A stretch of 64,000 nucleotides of DNA from Flavobacteriales bacterium (GCA_016704485.1 JADJAA010000001.1:930001-994000), one strand, 5' to 3'; counted from the first letter of the stretch, positions 45,472 through 55,592 are shown. Notes: a model not told the origin generated them from the sequence alone. A program made the numbers and translations.

Positions 45472-48153
45472 ATGGAACCGTTAAAGGTGACAAGAGCCAC
45501 TAAATATTACGTGAAATGGATGTCAGGTCTATTCATGGTTGCACTCATAACGGGCTGCTCACCAGAAAAGGACGCCTTTCTTAACCGTGCTTTCCATCGT
45601 TTGAACTCGCGTGATAACGGGTGGTTCAACGCCAATGAGATCCAGAAAGAAACGGTACGGACCATTGAAGATACTTATGAGGACGACTATGATAAGGTCC
45701 TACCGCTTTTCGTTTATGGTTCCGTCGAGCAAAAAACCTCAGCAACTCCCGATCTGGAGAAATGCATTGATAAATGTTCGCTGGTCATCGAACGGCATTC
45801 CATGGATATCGAAGGCAAACAACGGAACAGCTGGATCGATGATGCCTACTTCGTGATCGCCAAAAGTCAATTCTACAAAGGCAATTATTACGAGGCCGAG
45901 CGTGGATTCGCGTACATCGCTCGCCGATTCAAGGGAGAAAACAAACAACTGGAAGGAAAGATCTGGCTAGCCCGTACCGCCATTGAACTGGAACAATTCG
46001 GCAAGGCACAGACCGCCTTGGACCAAGTAACGGAAGAGAAAAAACTCCCTAAGAAATTCGACCACGGTGAGTTGAGCGCCGTGTATGCCGAGCTGAACCT
46101 GAAGCGCGGAAAGATCGACGATGCGATCATTCATCTGGAGCGTGCCGTGGATCAGGCAGAAGCCAAGCGGGAGCGCATCCGCTGGGCCTTTATTCTTGCT
46201 CAACTCTATGATGTTAAGGGTCAAGAGGAGAAAGCAATTAAGCAGTTCGCATCCGTGGTTAAAATGGGGCCACCTTATGAAATGGCATTCCACGCGCAGA
46301 TCTTTCAGGCATTGGCATACAAACGCGGCGATAGTAAAACGCTGCGTAAAAAGCTGCGAGGAATGCTGCGTGATGACAAGAATGTCGATCACTTTGACAT
46401 GATCCATTATGCGATCGCGGATCTGGACCTTAAGGATAGGATGGATTCTTCGGCTATAGACCACTTGGAAACAAGCTCGCGCGTTAGTACCACTGACACG
46501 AAGCAAAAGGCCAAGACCTACATGAAATTGGCCGACATCTATTTTGATGACCGTGCTTATGCTCGTTCTCAGAAATATTATGACAGCACGTTAACGGTTC
46601 TGAATGAAGAGCACGCACGCTACCGGGAAGTTGAGACCCGTGCGCAGGTTTTGGGTGACCTTGTGGAACAATTGGAGATCATCGCTCTGGAGGATAGCCT
46701 ACAAGAGTTAGCACAACTGGACGAGGGTGAATTAGAGAAGAGGCTTAGAAGAATAATTCGTGACCGCGAGGATCGAGAAGCCGAGGCTGCCAGAGCGGAA
46801 GATGAAGCGCGTACGTTATTGGAGAACAACCCTGACGCTGGTAAACCGACAGTAACACCAACCGGAGGGGAGACAGGAAATTGGTACTTCTACTCGCCCC
46901 AGCAGATAGGCCGCGGGCTCACTCAATTCAGAAAGCGCTGGGGCAATAGAAAGCTCGAAGATGATTGGCGCCGGAAAGACAAGTCCGGTAGCGCGTTGGC
47001 AGACCAAGTGATCGAAGAAGACCTCCTTGCGGATGAAGAAAACGGCGACGAAAAAGAAAAGGCCGAAGAAGAATGGAAGGACCCTTCCTTTTATATGAAG
47101 GACCTCCCAATGGACCCAGAAGCTCTGGAGGCCAGTAATAGCAAGGTATGCGGTGCGCTGTATGCAAGCGGCATGATCTATAAAGAACAACTGAAGGACC
47201 CGGACAACGCCATTGAAAGTTTCGAGGTACTAACGGATAGGTTCGAAGATTGCCAGTTCACTCCGGAAAGCTATTACCAGCTGTACAGGATCTACTTGGA
47301 AAAAGAACAGACCACGAATTACTTCTCTCCGGACGGTTCCGGATCCCAACTCTATGCCAATATTATTCTTGAGCGTTGGCCGGATTCCGAATTCGCAAGA
47401 CTCATCCGCGATCCGAACATTCTTGCAGCCGATGAAGAACGAAGGTTCGAAGAAGAGGCGGTGTATAAAGAAGTCTACGATCGGTACCGACAATACTTAT
47501 TTTCTTCCGTGATAGTCTCGTGCAATGGCGTTATTGAGAATGAACCCCGCAACCACTTCCTTGCCAAATACCACATGTTGCGAGCCATGGCCATCGGCGG
47601 TATGCGCGATGCGAATGGGTTCCGGAACGCCCTTACCCAGATCACGGTATTATTCCCAGGAACGGATGAAGCGAATGCCGCGACAACCCTTTTGAACGCT
47701 ATGGGTGGTGGCGAGACTTCGCAAACGAATACGGATTCAGGTACAATAGCCCCTCCTAGCAAGCCCGTTCTGGATACAGAGCTGTTCAAGGACGAACCCG
47801 GCCAGCACTCATTTGCCATGATCGTCCCAAATGAAGGAAATGATATGGACATGTTCAAAACCTTGTTAAGCAACTTCAACACTACGCATTTGCCCGCAAC
47901 ACAGTTGGAAGTGACCAATACCTTTTTGGATCCCGAACACCAAGTGATACTTGTTGGTGTCTTCCCAACTAAAGCCGCAGCCATGGAATATTACAACCTG
48001 TTCATGACCAATACGTTGGATCTGATGACGGTAAACGACCAAGGATTCCCCGCCTTTGCGATCAGCACCAAGAATTACGCTCAGTTCTACCAAAGCAAGG
48101 ATGTGGATGCCTACACAGTATTCTTCATGCAGAACTATATTGAAGGACAATAG
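45472..48153 (+). CDS. sprE: T9SS accessory lipoprotein SprE/PorW-like (TPR)
   Basis: An 893-residue lipoprotein with a lipobox (MVALITGCSPEKD) and many TPR-like helical repeats from about 110 to 400 (for example FYKGNYYEAERGFAYIARRF, KMGPPYEMAFHAQIFQALAY). A Glu/Arg/Lys-rich coiled segment follows near 420-540, then more TPRs (ALYASGMIYKEQLKDPDNAI), and a SprE-specific tail with DMDMFKTLLSNFN. SprE/PorW is a T9SS component needed for secretion and gliding, linking PorK/N with PorL/M functions. The length and architecture fit; the assignment is by overall pattern. Confidence 0.85.
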   Translation: MEPLKVTRATKYYVKWMSGLFMVALITGCSPEKDAFLNRAFHRLNSRDNGWFNANEIQKETVRTIEDTYEDDYDKVLPLFVYGSVEQKTSATPDLEKCIDKCSLVIERHSMDIEGKQRNSWIDDAYFVIAKSQFYKGNYYEAERGFAYIARRFKGENKQLEGKIWLARTAIELEQFGKAQTALDQVTEEKKLPKKFDHGELSAVYAELNLKRGKIDDAIIHLERAVDQAEAKRERIRWAFILAQLYDVKGQEEKAIKQFASVVKMGPPYEMAFHAQIFQALAYKRGDSKTLRKKLRGMLRDDKNVDHFDMIHYAIADLDLKDRMDSSAIDHLETSSRVSTTDTKQKAKTYMKLADIYFDDRAYARSQKYYDSTLTVLNEEHARYREVETRAQVLGDLVEQLEIIALEDSLQELAQLDEGELEKRLRRIIRDREDREAEAARAEDEARTLLENNPDAGKPTVTPTGGETGNWYFYSPQQIGRGLTQFRKRWGNRKLEDDWRRKDKSGSALADQVIEEDLLADEENGDEKEKAEEEWKDPSFYMKDLPMDPEALEASNSKVCGALYASGMIYKEQLKDPDNAIESFEVLTDRFEDCQFTPESYYQLYRIYLEKEQTTNYFSPDGSGSQLYANIILERWPDSEFARLIRDPNILAADEERRFEEEAVYKEVYDRYRQYLFSSVIVSCNGVIENEPRNHFLAKYHMLRAMAIGGMRDANGFRNALTQITVLFPGTDEANAATTLLNAMGGGETSQTNTDSGTIAPPSKPVLDTELFKDEPGQHSFAMIVPNEGNDMDMFKTLLSNFNTTHLPATQLEVTNTFLDPEHQVILVGVFPTKAAAMEYYNLFMTNTLDLMTVNDQGFPAFAISTKNYAQFYQSKDVDAYTVFFMQNYIEGQ

Positions 48154-48172
48154 GAAAAACAACACCGATACT

Positions 48173-48180
48173 TACCTTTG
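48173..48180 (+). promoter_or_regulatory. -7 promoter element of bactofilin and atp genes
   Basis: TACCTTTG, exact TAnnTTTG, lies 28 nt before the bactofilin ATG at 48209. It could also transcribe the following ATP synthase genes. Confidence 0.5.
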
Positions 48181-48208
48181 TGGTTCTATCTGACTGACCC
48201 TAACCCCA

Positions 48209-48676
48209 ATGGGAACCATGTTCCGAAGTGAAAAACCCGCCCCTACCACCATGAACAAGCCATTAGAAACCGTGAGCCCAGGCAAGATCAATTCCATTAT
48301 GGAGGGCACTGTGATCGAAGGCGAGATCAGATCGGATAGCAACATCCGTATTGACGGGCGAGTGAAGGGTTCCGTGAATGCGAAGGGCCGCGTTATCGTT
48401 GGCCAAAGTGGAGTTATTGAAGGCGAAGTGATCTGCCAAAGCAGTGATATTGAAGGAACCGTGATCGGCAAAGTGAACTGTCAGGATGTGCTTAGCTTGA
48501 AGGCAACTGCCAAATTGCAGGGTGACATCAACACAAAGAAACTGGCGATCGAGCCCGGTGCTACTTTCACCGGTAATTGCAGCATGGCTGGTGGTGTGGT
48601 TAAGGAAATGGACCCGGTTCGCTTGCGCACGGAAAGCAATGGCCGCACGGAAAACACCGTGCAAGCTACGCGCTAA
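48209..48676 (+). CDS. Bactofilin (polymer-forming cytoskeletal protein)
   Basis: A 155-residue protein with the right-handed beta-helix core of bactofilins (GEIRSDSNIRIDGRVKGSVN, then GRVIVGQSGVIEGEVICQSS). The valine/glycine-rich repeats are flanked by disordered termini. Bactofilins polymerise without nucleotides and often recruit peptidoglycan hydrolases. Here an M23 peptidase gene lies 3 kb away with sprE between. The first gene of the atp cluster starts 24 nt downstream. Alternative starts at 48218 and 48251. Confidence 0.93.
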   Translation: MGTMFRSEKPAPTTMNKPLETVSPGKINSIMEGTVIEGEIRSDSNIRIDGRVKGSVNAKGRVIVGQSGVIEGEVICQSSDIEGTVIGKVNCQDVLSLKATAKLQGDINTKKLAIEPGATFTGNCSMAGGVVKEMDPVRLRTESNGRTENTVQATR

Positions 48677-48700
48677 GCATTCAAGCCGACACGTCGATCC

Positions 48701-49105
48701 ATGGCTCCTGTTCCGGAGGCCCGTTCACGGTCATTCACGCTGCCGCTTCTTCTCTTTACGGGAATATGTGCTGGTGCCACATGGCTTGCTCTCTATGTCC
48801 TTGACAAGCCATTTATGAAATTTCATGTTGGCATTCTGCTCTATTTCGGCTCCATTACGTTCCTCTTACACTATTGGCAGGAGCGCGCCGTTGTTAATGA
48901 CCCTAAGGGTTTCGTGCACCGCTTTATGACCGGCTTGGTGGTAAAGATGTTCCTTTCACTTATTCTGCTGGTGGTGCTTATCTTCTTTTTAACACAAGAG
49001 CAGGCCATTCCGATCGCCATTGCCTTCGCATTCCTATATCTGGCATTTTTAGCATTCAGCACTATCCGATTGTCCGGAATTCTGCGCAAACTCCCCAAAC
49101 CGTGA
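48701..49105 (+). CDS. AtpI-like membrane protein of the atp cluster
   Basis: A 134-residue protein with four predicted helices (LPLLLFTGICAGATWLALYV, VGILLYFGSITFLLHYW, VKMFLSLILLVVLIFFL, IPIAIAFAFLYLAFLAF). Its position before atpZ and its size fit the ATP synthase I-like accessory proteins that help assemble or supply the c ring, but direct sequence similarity is weak. The stop overlaps the GTG start of atpZ by 4 nt (GTGA), implying coupling. Confidence 0.6.
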   Translation: MAPVPEARSRSFTLPLLLFTGICAGATWLALYVLDKPFMKFHVGILLYFGSITFLLHYWQERAVVNDPKGFVHRFMTGLVVKMFLSLILLVVLIFFLTQEQAIPIAIAFAFLYLAFLAFSTIRLSGILRKLPKP

Positions 49106-49329
49106 GTACGCCGGAGGAACTGGAAAAGGCAAGACGCAACTACAACGGCTACTTGCGCTACACCGGTCTCGGGTTCAGTATGATCGGGATCGTGCTCGCG
49201 GGAACATGGGGCGGCTGGTATTTGGATGGTCTACTGAAGCTGAAGTATCCCGTATTCACGATCATACTTAGCCTGCTCGGTATTGTCGGTGCCATGGTGT
49301 ATCTGTTCAAAGAGACCGGAAAAAGGTGA
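49102..49329 (+). CDS. atpZ: AtpZ/AtpI-family protein
   Basis: A 75-residue protein starting at GTG, with two helices (GLGFSMIGIVLAGTWGGWYL and YPVFTIILSLLGIVGAMVYL) separated by a short basic loop (LDGLLKLK). That is the AtpZ/AtpI pattern. The family is found beside F0 genes and may import Mg2+ or Ca2+ or help c-ring assembly. It overlaps the preceding gene by 4 nt and precedes atpB. Confidence 0.88.
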   Translation: MSTPEELEKARRNYNGYLRYTGLGFSMIGIVLAGTWGGWYLDGLLKLKYPVFTIILSLLGIVGAMVYLFKETGKR

Positions 49330-49377
49330 ACTCCGCCTTTTACGGATCTTCCGCTACCAACTTTCGCCGCATAGTTC

Positions 49378-49385
49378 TACCTTCG
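49378..49385 (+). promoter_or_regulatory. Internal -7 promoter element before atpB
   Basis: TACCTTCG (one change from TAnnTTTG) ends 27 nt before the atpB ATG at 49413, in the 83-nt gap after atpZ. It suggests an internal start for the F0F1 genes. Confidence 0.4.
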
Positions 49386-49412
49386 CGCCCGAATTCACAG
49401 GGGCAACCACCT

Positions 49413-50573
49413 ATGAGATCCGTTAAAACCCTCCTAAAAACCGCGTCCTTATTGGTCGCAAGCTTATTTGCGGGTGTCGTTCTCGCGCAGGAGCAAGGGT
49501 CCAACCACGTCGTTGATAGTGCCATTGTTAAGGCGATCGAGAGCGATTCAGAAGCACCCGACATTATACAGGAGGAAGTAGATGAGGCAGGAGGGAAATT
49601 CAATCCCGGCAAAATGATCCTCGATCATATTGGAGACGAGCATGGTTGGCACTTATTTGGGCACTATACCCTTCCGTTACCAGTTATCCTTTACAACGCC
49701 GAGCGCGGCCTTTCCGTTTTTAGCAGCAGCAAGTTCGATCATGGCCACAAGACTTATGGTGGCTACAAGCTAGAAGAGGGTGATGTTGTTGCAGTAACTG
49801 AAACAGGGGCTGTTGATGCCCATCACACAACGATAGATGACGTTGCTACCAAAGCAACATTCGATTTCAGCATTACCAAGAACGTAGTAAGCTTGTGGAT
49901 AAGCATTGTGTTGCTGTTGATCATCTTCATCAGCGTAGCCAACTCCTACCTCCGCCGTAAAGGAGAGGCACCTCGCGGGCTGCAGAACCTGCTGGAGCCT
50001 GTCATTCTCTTTGTACGCGACGATGTCGCCAAAAGCGCGATCGGCGAAAAGAAGTATATGAAGTATATGCCCTATTTGCTTACGGTATTCTTCTTCATCT
50101 TCTTGAATAACCTGCTCGGCCTTATTCCGTTCTTCCCCGGTGGGGCCAATCTCACAGGCAATATCGCCGTGACCCTCGTTCTGGCGTTGATAACCTTCTT
50201 GATCGTTACGCTCAACGGCAATAAGCACTATTGGGGACATATTTTTGCCATGCCAGGTGTGCCTAAATTGGTGTTATTGATCCTTACTCCGGTAGAAGTT
50301 CTGGGCATGTTCCTGAAACCATTCGTGTTGATGATCCGACTGTTCGCGAACATGACCGCCGGGCATATCATCGTTCTTAGCTTCTTCAGTTTGATATTCG
50401 TTTTCGGCGAAACAAGTACAGGCGCCGGTGTCGGTGTTGCCGTGGGTTCATTGGCCTTTACCATTTTCATGACCATGCTCGAGTTGCTCGTTGCATTCAT
50501 ACAAGCTTATGTGTTCGCCTTCCTTAGTGCCATGTATATTGGCGCTGCGGTTGAAGAACCACAACATCACTGA
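49413..50573 (+). CDS. atpB: F0F1 ATP synthase subunit a
   Basis: A 386-residue protein with a signal peptide (MRSVKTLLKTASLLVASLFA, then GVVLAQE) and a periplasmic domain of about 130 residues before the usual five to six helices. That extension is typical for Bacteroidota. The essential Arg is near residue 309 in LMIRLFANMTAGHI, and the channel Gln/His area is in AFIQAYVFAFLSAMYIGAAV. It forms the proton half-channels with subunit c. The longer ORF start at 49326 lacks support. Confidence 0.96.
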   Translation: MRSVKTLLKTASLLVASLFAGVVLAQEQGSNHVVDSAIVKAIESDSEAPDIIQEEVDEAGGKFNPGKMILDHIGDEHGWHLFGHYTLPLPVILYNAERGLSVFSSSKFDHGHKTYGGYKLEEGDVVAVTETGAVDAHHTTIDDVATKATFDFSITKNVVSLWISIVLLLIIFISVANSYLRRKGEAPRGLQNLLEPVILFVRDDVAKSAIGEKKYMKYMPYLLTVFFFIFLNNLLGLIPFFPGGANLTGNIAVTLVLALITFLIVTLNGNKHYWGHIFAMPGVPKLVLLILTPVEVLGMFLKPFVLMIRLFANMTAGHIIVLSFFSLIFVFGETSTGAGVGVAVGSLAFTIFMTMLELLVAFIQAYVFAFLSAMYIGAAVEEPQHH

Positions 50574-50607
50574 AACCTGAATTTTTCCTTTAAAACCACG
50601 AACTAAC

Positions 50608-50850
50608 ATGTTCCTTTCTGTTCTTCTCGATCTCGGTACTGGCTATGGAATTGCTGCTCTCGGCGCTGGTCTCGCTGCACTTGGTGCTGGCGTAGGTATT
50701 GGCCGCATTGGCGGCGATGCTGTACAAGCTATGGCACGTCAACCGGAAGCCATCAATGACCTCCGCGCCAATATGATCCTTACCGCTGCGCTGGTGGAGG
50801 GCGCTGCCTTCTTCGCGATGGTAGTTGGCTTGTTGGTCGTATTGAAGTAA
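50608..50850 (+). CDS. atpE: F0F1 ATP synthase subunit c
   Basis: An 80-residue hairpin of two helices with glycine motif GAGVGIGRIGGDAVQAMARQ and the loop RQPE. The ion-binding Glu64 is in AALVEGAAFFAM. The residue after Glu is Gly, without the Ser/Thr-plus-Gln pair of Na+-binding rings, so H+ is expected. It lies 34 nt after atpB and is followed by a large hairpin. Confidence 0.97.
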   Translation: MFLSVLLDLGTGYGIAALGAGLAALGAGVGIGRIGGDAVQAMARQPEAINDLRANMILTAALVEGAAFFAMVVGLLVVLK

Positions 50851-50851
50851 G

Positions 50852-50913
50852 CCATTCGGCACCGCTTCCTGCAAACAATGCAGGCTCCAGCGGAATGGTA
50901 CGTTAACCTTTTT
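50852..50913 (+). terminator. Hairpin plus T-run between atpE and atpF
   Basis: The stem combines CCATTC (50852-50857) with GAATGG (50893-50898), CCGCT (50862-50866) with AGCGG (50889-50893, sharing one base), and CCTGCA (50868-50873) with TGCAGG (50879-50884) around an AACAA loop. TTTTT follows at 50909-50913. It could terminate part of the transcription or stabilise the upstream mRNA end, so that subunit c is made in excess. Confidence 0.6.
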
Positions 50914-50927
50914 ATACCCGCACGCCA

Positions 50928-51437
50928 ATGCTGCTCGCAAGTTTAATGGAGCCCTCCATCGGGCTTATATTTTGGATGACACTCTCCTTCGGGGTGGTGC
51001 TCTTCATCTTGGCGAAATTCGCTTGGAAGCCTATTCTGAATGGGCTGAAAGAACGCGAAGAATCCATAGCCGACTCCTTGAACGAGGCCAAAAAAGCCCG
51101 TGAAGAAATGGCGCTAATGGGAGTCAAGAACGAAGATCTCATGCGCGAAGCACGTGAAGAACGTGAGGTCTTGTTGAGGGAGGCGCGTGACATCCGCGAT
51201 CGCGAGATCGCTAGTGCAAAAGAAAAGGCAAGAGCAGAAGGTGATGCCCTTTTGGCACGTGCACGTGAGGATATCCGCAATGAAAAGAATGCGGCCATTA
51301 CCGAAATGAAGAACCAGATGGGCCAACTGAGCGTGCAAGTGGCGGAGCTGATCCTGAAGGAAAAACTCAGTGACAGCAGCATCCAGAAAATCCTTGTTGA
51401 TAAAGTGATGGCGGAAGCCGACCTGCGCAAGTCATGA
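50928..51437 (+). CDS. atpF: F0F1 ATP synthase subunit b
   Basis: A 169-residue protein with one N-terminal helix (IGLIFWMTLSFGVVLFILA, then KFAWKPIL) followed by a long charged coiled coil (REESIADSLNEAKKAREEMA, then EAREEREVLLREARD). It forms the peripheral stalk. The TGA overlaps the atpH ATG by 4 nt. Confidence 0.95.
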   Translation: MLLASLMEPSIGLIFWMTLSFGVVLFILAKFAWKPILNGLKEREESIADSLNEAKKAREEMALMGVKNEDLMREAREEREVLLREARDIRDREIASAKEKARAEGDALLARAREDIRNEKNAAITEMKNQMGQLSVQVAELILKEKLSDSSIQKILVDKVMAEADLRKS

Positions 51438-51994
51438 ACATTGCACCGGTCGCATATCGCTACGCACGCTCTCTTATGGCCTTGGCCTTGGAGAAGGACA
51501 TGGTGGATGCTGTGCAAGAGGATATGCTTCTTGTTGCGAACACATGTGCCGCAAGCAACGAATTACAAGTGCTTTTGCGCAGCCCAGTGGTGAAGGCCGA
51601 TAAAAAAGGCCTTATTCTGGACAAGATATTTGCCGGTAAGATCGGCGAAATGACCAGCCATTTCGTTGGCATTCTGGTGCGCAAGAATCGCGAAACCATG
51701 CTACCACAAGTGGCCGCAGCATTTACTGAACTATACAAAACACACAAAGGGATCATCATAGCCGAGGTGGCCAGTGCCGTTCCGCTTAGCGACGATGCCC
51801 GTGAAAAGGTGCGGGCCTTGGCAACGGAAAAACACCCCGGTAAGACCATCGAACTCGTGGAGACGGTGGAACCCACTTTGATCGGTGGCGTGATCATCCG
51901 CATTGGCGATGAACAATATGACGGTAGCGTAAGCCGTCGTCTGAGCGACCTGCGCCGCGAATTCTCCAAGAACCCGTACATCCCTGCGATCTAA
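51434..51994 (+). CDS. atpH: F0F1 ATP synthase subunit delta
   Basis: A 186-residue OSCP-type delta subunit. The N-terminal helical domain is APVAYRYARSLMALALEK to about 105; the C-terminal signature is EVASAVPLSDDAREKV, and VEPTLIGGVIIRIGDEQYDG, ending SVSRRLSDLRREF. It joins the peripheral stalk to F1. It overlaps atpF by 4 nt and precedes atpA by 12 nt. Confidence 0.95.
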   Translation: MNIAPVAYRYARSLMALALEKDMVDAVQEDMLLVANTCAASNELQVLLRSPVVKADKKGLILDKIFAGKIGEMTSHFVGILVRKNRETMLPQVAAAFTELYKTHKGIIIAEVASAVPLSDDAREKVRALATEKHPGKTIELVETVEPTLIGGVIIRIGDEQYDGSVSRRLSDLRREFSKNPYIPAI

Positions 51995-52006
51995 CGCAAC
52001 CCAGAC

Positions 52007-53587
<1,581 letters not shown>

Positions 53588-53590
53588 ATG

Positions 53591-53638
53591 CTAGTACAGG
53601 GTATTTGGGTACAGAGTACTAGTTACTCAATACCCTGT
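53591..53638 (+). promoter_or_regulatory. Mutually exclusive hairpins between atpA and atpG
   Basis: CTAGTAC (53591-53597) can pair with GTACTAG (53616-53622). ACAGGGTATT (53596-53605) can instead pair with AATACCCTGT (53629-53638). The two stems share bases 53596-53597, so they cannot fully form together. No T-run follows. The spacer separates the alpha and gamma genes in an otherwise tight operon. Confidence 0.5.
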
Positions 53639-53657
53639 GCCTGATACCAACTAACAA

Positions 53658-54542
53658 ATGGCAAGCCTCAAGGAAGTACGCAACAGGATCGTCTCGGTGA
53701 ACAGCACCAAGCAGATCACCGCAGCCATGAAAATGGTAAGCGCTGCCAAGTTGCGTCGCGCCCAGGACGCCATAGTGCGGATGCGTCCGTATGCCGAAAA
53801 GCTTCAGGCTATCCTTGGTAACGTTAGCGCAAGTCTGGACAGCAATGAAGGCAAATTCAGCCAGCAACGCGAGGTAAAGAACGTATTGTTCGTTGCCGTG
53901 GTCAGTAACCGCGGACTTGCCGGGGCATTCAATACCCAAGTGTTCCGCATGATCCGTAAAGCCGCTGCGGAAGCTGAAGCCCAAGGTCAAAAAGTGACCG
54001 TGTTACCAATCGGAAAAAAGGCCATGGACGCTTATCGCCGTACGCCGTATTTCAATGCTACGCTACCGACCGACCTTGCTAAATTATACGATGGCCTGAG
54101 CTTCGACAAGGTGTCTCCGGTCGCTGAATTGATCATGGATCGTTTTGCGGCAGGCGAATTCGACCACGTGGTGGTGTTCTACAATAAGTTCAAGAACGCC
54201 GCTGTTCAATACCCCACGAAGCAGCCCTACTTGCCGATCGCACCGGCTGCATCCGACAACAAGGTTGCAAAGACACAGAACGTGGACTACATCATGGAAC
54301 CGGATCGCCGGACCATCGTTGAAGAGATCATTCCCAAGAGCTTGAAGATCCAGCTTTACAAGGCACTGTTGGACAGCAACGCTTCAGAACACGGTGCCCG
54401 CATGACCGCCATGCACAAGGCAACAGACAACGCGGACAGCATGTTGAAGGAGCTGAAGTTGACCTACAACAAAGCACGCCAAGCTTCCATTACCAACGAG
54501 ATCCTTGAGATCGTTGGTGGGGCTGAAGCGTTGAAGGGATAA
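53658..54542 (+). CDS. atpG: F0F1 ATP synthase subunit gamma
   Basis: A 294-residue gamma subunit. The N-terminal rotor helix is ASLKEVRNRIVSVNSTKQIT, then AAMKMVSAAKLRRAQ, and the C-terminal helix is EHGARMTAMHKATDNADSML, then YNKARQASITNEILEIVGGA. The central insert is typical (VVSNRGLAGAFN). It ends the atp cluster here. A 27-nt copy of its 3' end lies just downstream. Confidence 0.97.
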   Translation: MASLKEVRNRIVSVNSTKQITAAMKMVSAAKLRRAQDAIVRMRPYAEKLQAILGNVSASLDSNEGKFSQQREVKNVLFVAVVSNRGLAGAFNTQVFRMIRKAAAEAEAQGQKVTVLPIGKKAMDAYRRTPYFNATLPTDLAKLYDGLSFDKVSPVAELIMDRFAAGEFDHVVVFYNKFKNAAVQYPTKQPYLPIAPAASDNKVAKTQNVDYIMEPDRRTIVEEIIPKSLKIQLYKALLDSNASEHGARMTAMHKATDNADSMLKELKLTYNKARQASITNEILEIVGGAEALKG

Positions 54543-54581
54543 CAGCACCCACCGGGTGGGGCAGAGGCGTTGAAAGGGTAG
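54516..54581 (+). repeat. Duplicated 27-nt tail of atpG
   Basis: The last 27 nt of atpG including stop (54516-54542, coding GGAEALKG-stop) recur with six differences at 54555-54581, again ending in a stop. The copies start 39 nt apart, with a CCCACCGGGTGGG palindrome at 54548-54560 spanning the start of the second copy. Confidence 0.75.
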
Positions 54582-54788
54582 ATCTCTTTTGTTATTCCTT
54601 ATCGATCCAACCCGGATCTTGGGTTGTCGAGCGTTGCGTATTCCGTTAATGCAGCGTGTATCGTCCGAAGAACTCCGGATAGATGACGGTCTTTTTAGTT
54701 GCAGATCATTTAACGAGTGAGCAATTCGACTCCGATATGACGGTATTCCACACAAGGCTAACGTTCAAAACAAAATAGATCACCGCTG
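54582..54788. other. Non-coding gap after atpG
   Basis: No ORF of protein-like quality. A small hairpin CAACCC/GGGTTG (54608-54613 with 54621-54626) without a U-run is the only structure. The promoter of the next gene begins at 54789. Confidence 0.5.
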
Positions 54789-54818
54789 TTGTTTTGTTGC
54801 TCGGAAGAAATACATTTG
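54789..54818 (+). promoter_or_regulatory. Promoter of the outer-membrane barrel gene
   Basis: TTG at 54789-54791, 19 nt spacer, then TACATTTG at 54811-54818, an exact -7 element. Predicted start of transcription near 54824, leaving a leader of about 22 nt. Confidence 0.6.
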
Positions 54819-54846
54819 TCCAAACACAAAACCAATAACCACCACC

Positions 54847-55560
54847 ATGAAAAGATATGTATTGGCAGTCTCCGTCGCTATTGCATGCATCGCGACAGCA
54901 CAAGCACAGACACAGTATCGTCCTGCCGGAGGAGAAAAGAACTTGGAATTGATGATCGCTCCCTTAAGTGGCAGCCCCGTTACGATGGCCGGTATCAAGT
55001 TCCGTAAATTCGGATCTGCGACCTCCGCTATGCGCCTGGGTGTTTTCTTGGGATTCCAGAATAAGACCACCATTACGCAGGATGAGGATGGCGAGTCCGA
55101 TATGCTCGAATTGAAGGACAAGGAGAGCAGCATTACCATCGCTGTGCAGCCCGGTCTTGAGAAGCACATGACGGGTACCGATCGCCTTTCACCGTACATC
55201 GGTGGATACTTGGACCTGAGCTTTACCAACAAGAACACGAAGAAAGAAACCCAACTGAACCTGAACGACAACAAACGCGAGGTGGGCTATGAAAAGAAGA
55301 CCAGTGGTAGCTTGGGAATTGGCCTGAACGCCGTCGCCGGCTTCGATTATTATCTCGCCAAGTCGCTCTATTTCGGCACTGAGCTCGGCTTTGGCTTTGC
55401 TGCGACCATGCCCATGAAGAGCAAGACCGAGACGGTAGCGGCCAACGACGACAATACCGGCACAGCCACCACTAACACCGATGGGAAGAAGGACAACGTA
55501 AGCAGCATCCAGCTCGGACCAAATGTAGTAGGCCAGTTGCGACTTGGATGGCTCTTCTGA
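54847..55560 (+). CDS. Outer-membrane beta-barrel protein
   Basis: A 237-residue protein with signal peptide (KRYVLAVSVAIACIATAQAQ). Alternating hydrophobic/polar strands (GIKFRKFGSATSAMRLGVFL, LSPYIGGYLDLSFTNKNT, LGIGLNAVAGFDYYLAKS) and a final aromatic residue (QLRLGWLF) mark an 8-12-strand barrel like OmpA/OmpW-type proteins. There are charged loops (KSKTETVAANDDNTGTATTN). Function unknown. It has its own promoter and heads a two-gene unit with a lipoprotein. Confidence 0.88.
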   Translation: MKRYVLAVSVAIACIATAQAQTQYRPAGGEKNLELMIAPLSGSPVTMAGIKFRKFGSATSAMRLGVFLGFQNKTTITQDEDGESDMLELKDKESSITIAVQPGLEKHMTGTDRLSPYIGGYLDLSFTNKNTKKETQLNLNDNKREVGYEKKTSGSLGIGLNAVAGFDYYLAKSLYFGTELGFGFAATMPMKSKTETVAANDDNTGTATTNTDGKKDNVSSIQLGPNVVGQLRLGWLF

Positions 55561-55592
55561 GCAAGGCTCACACAACCTGAAAACACCAAAAT

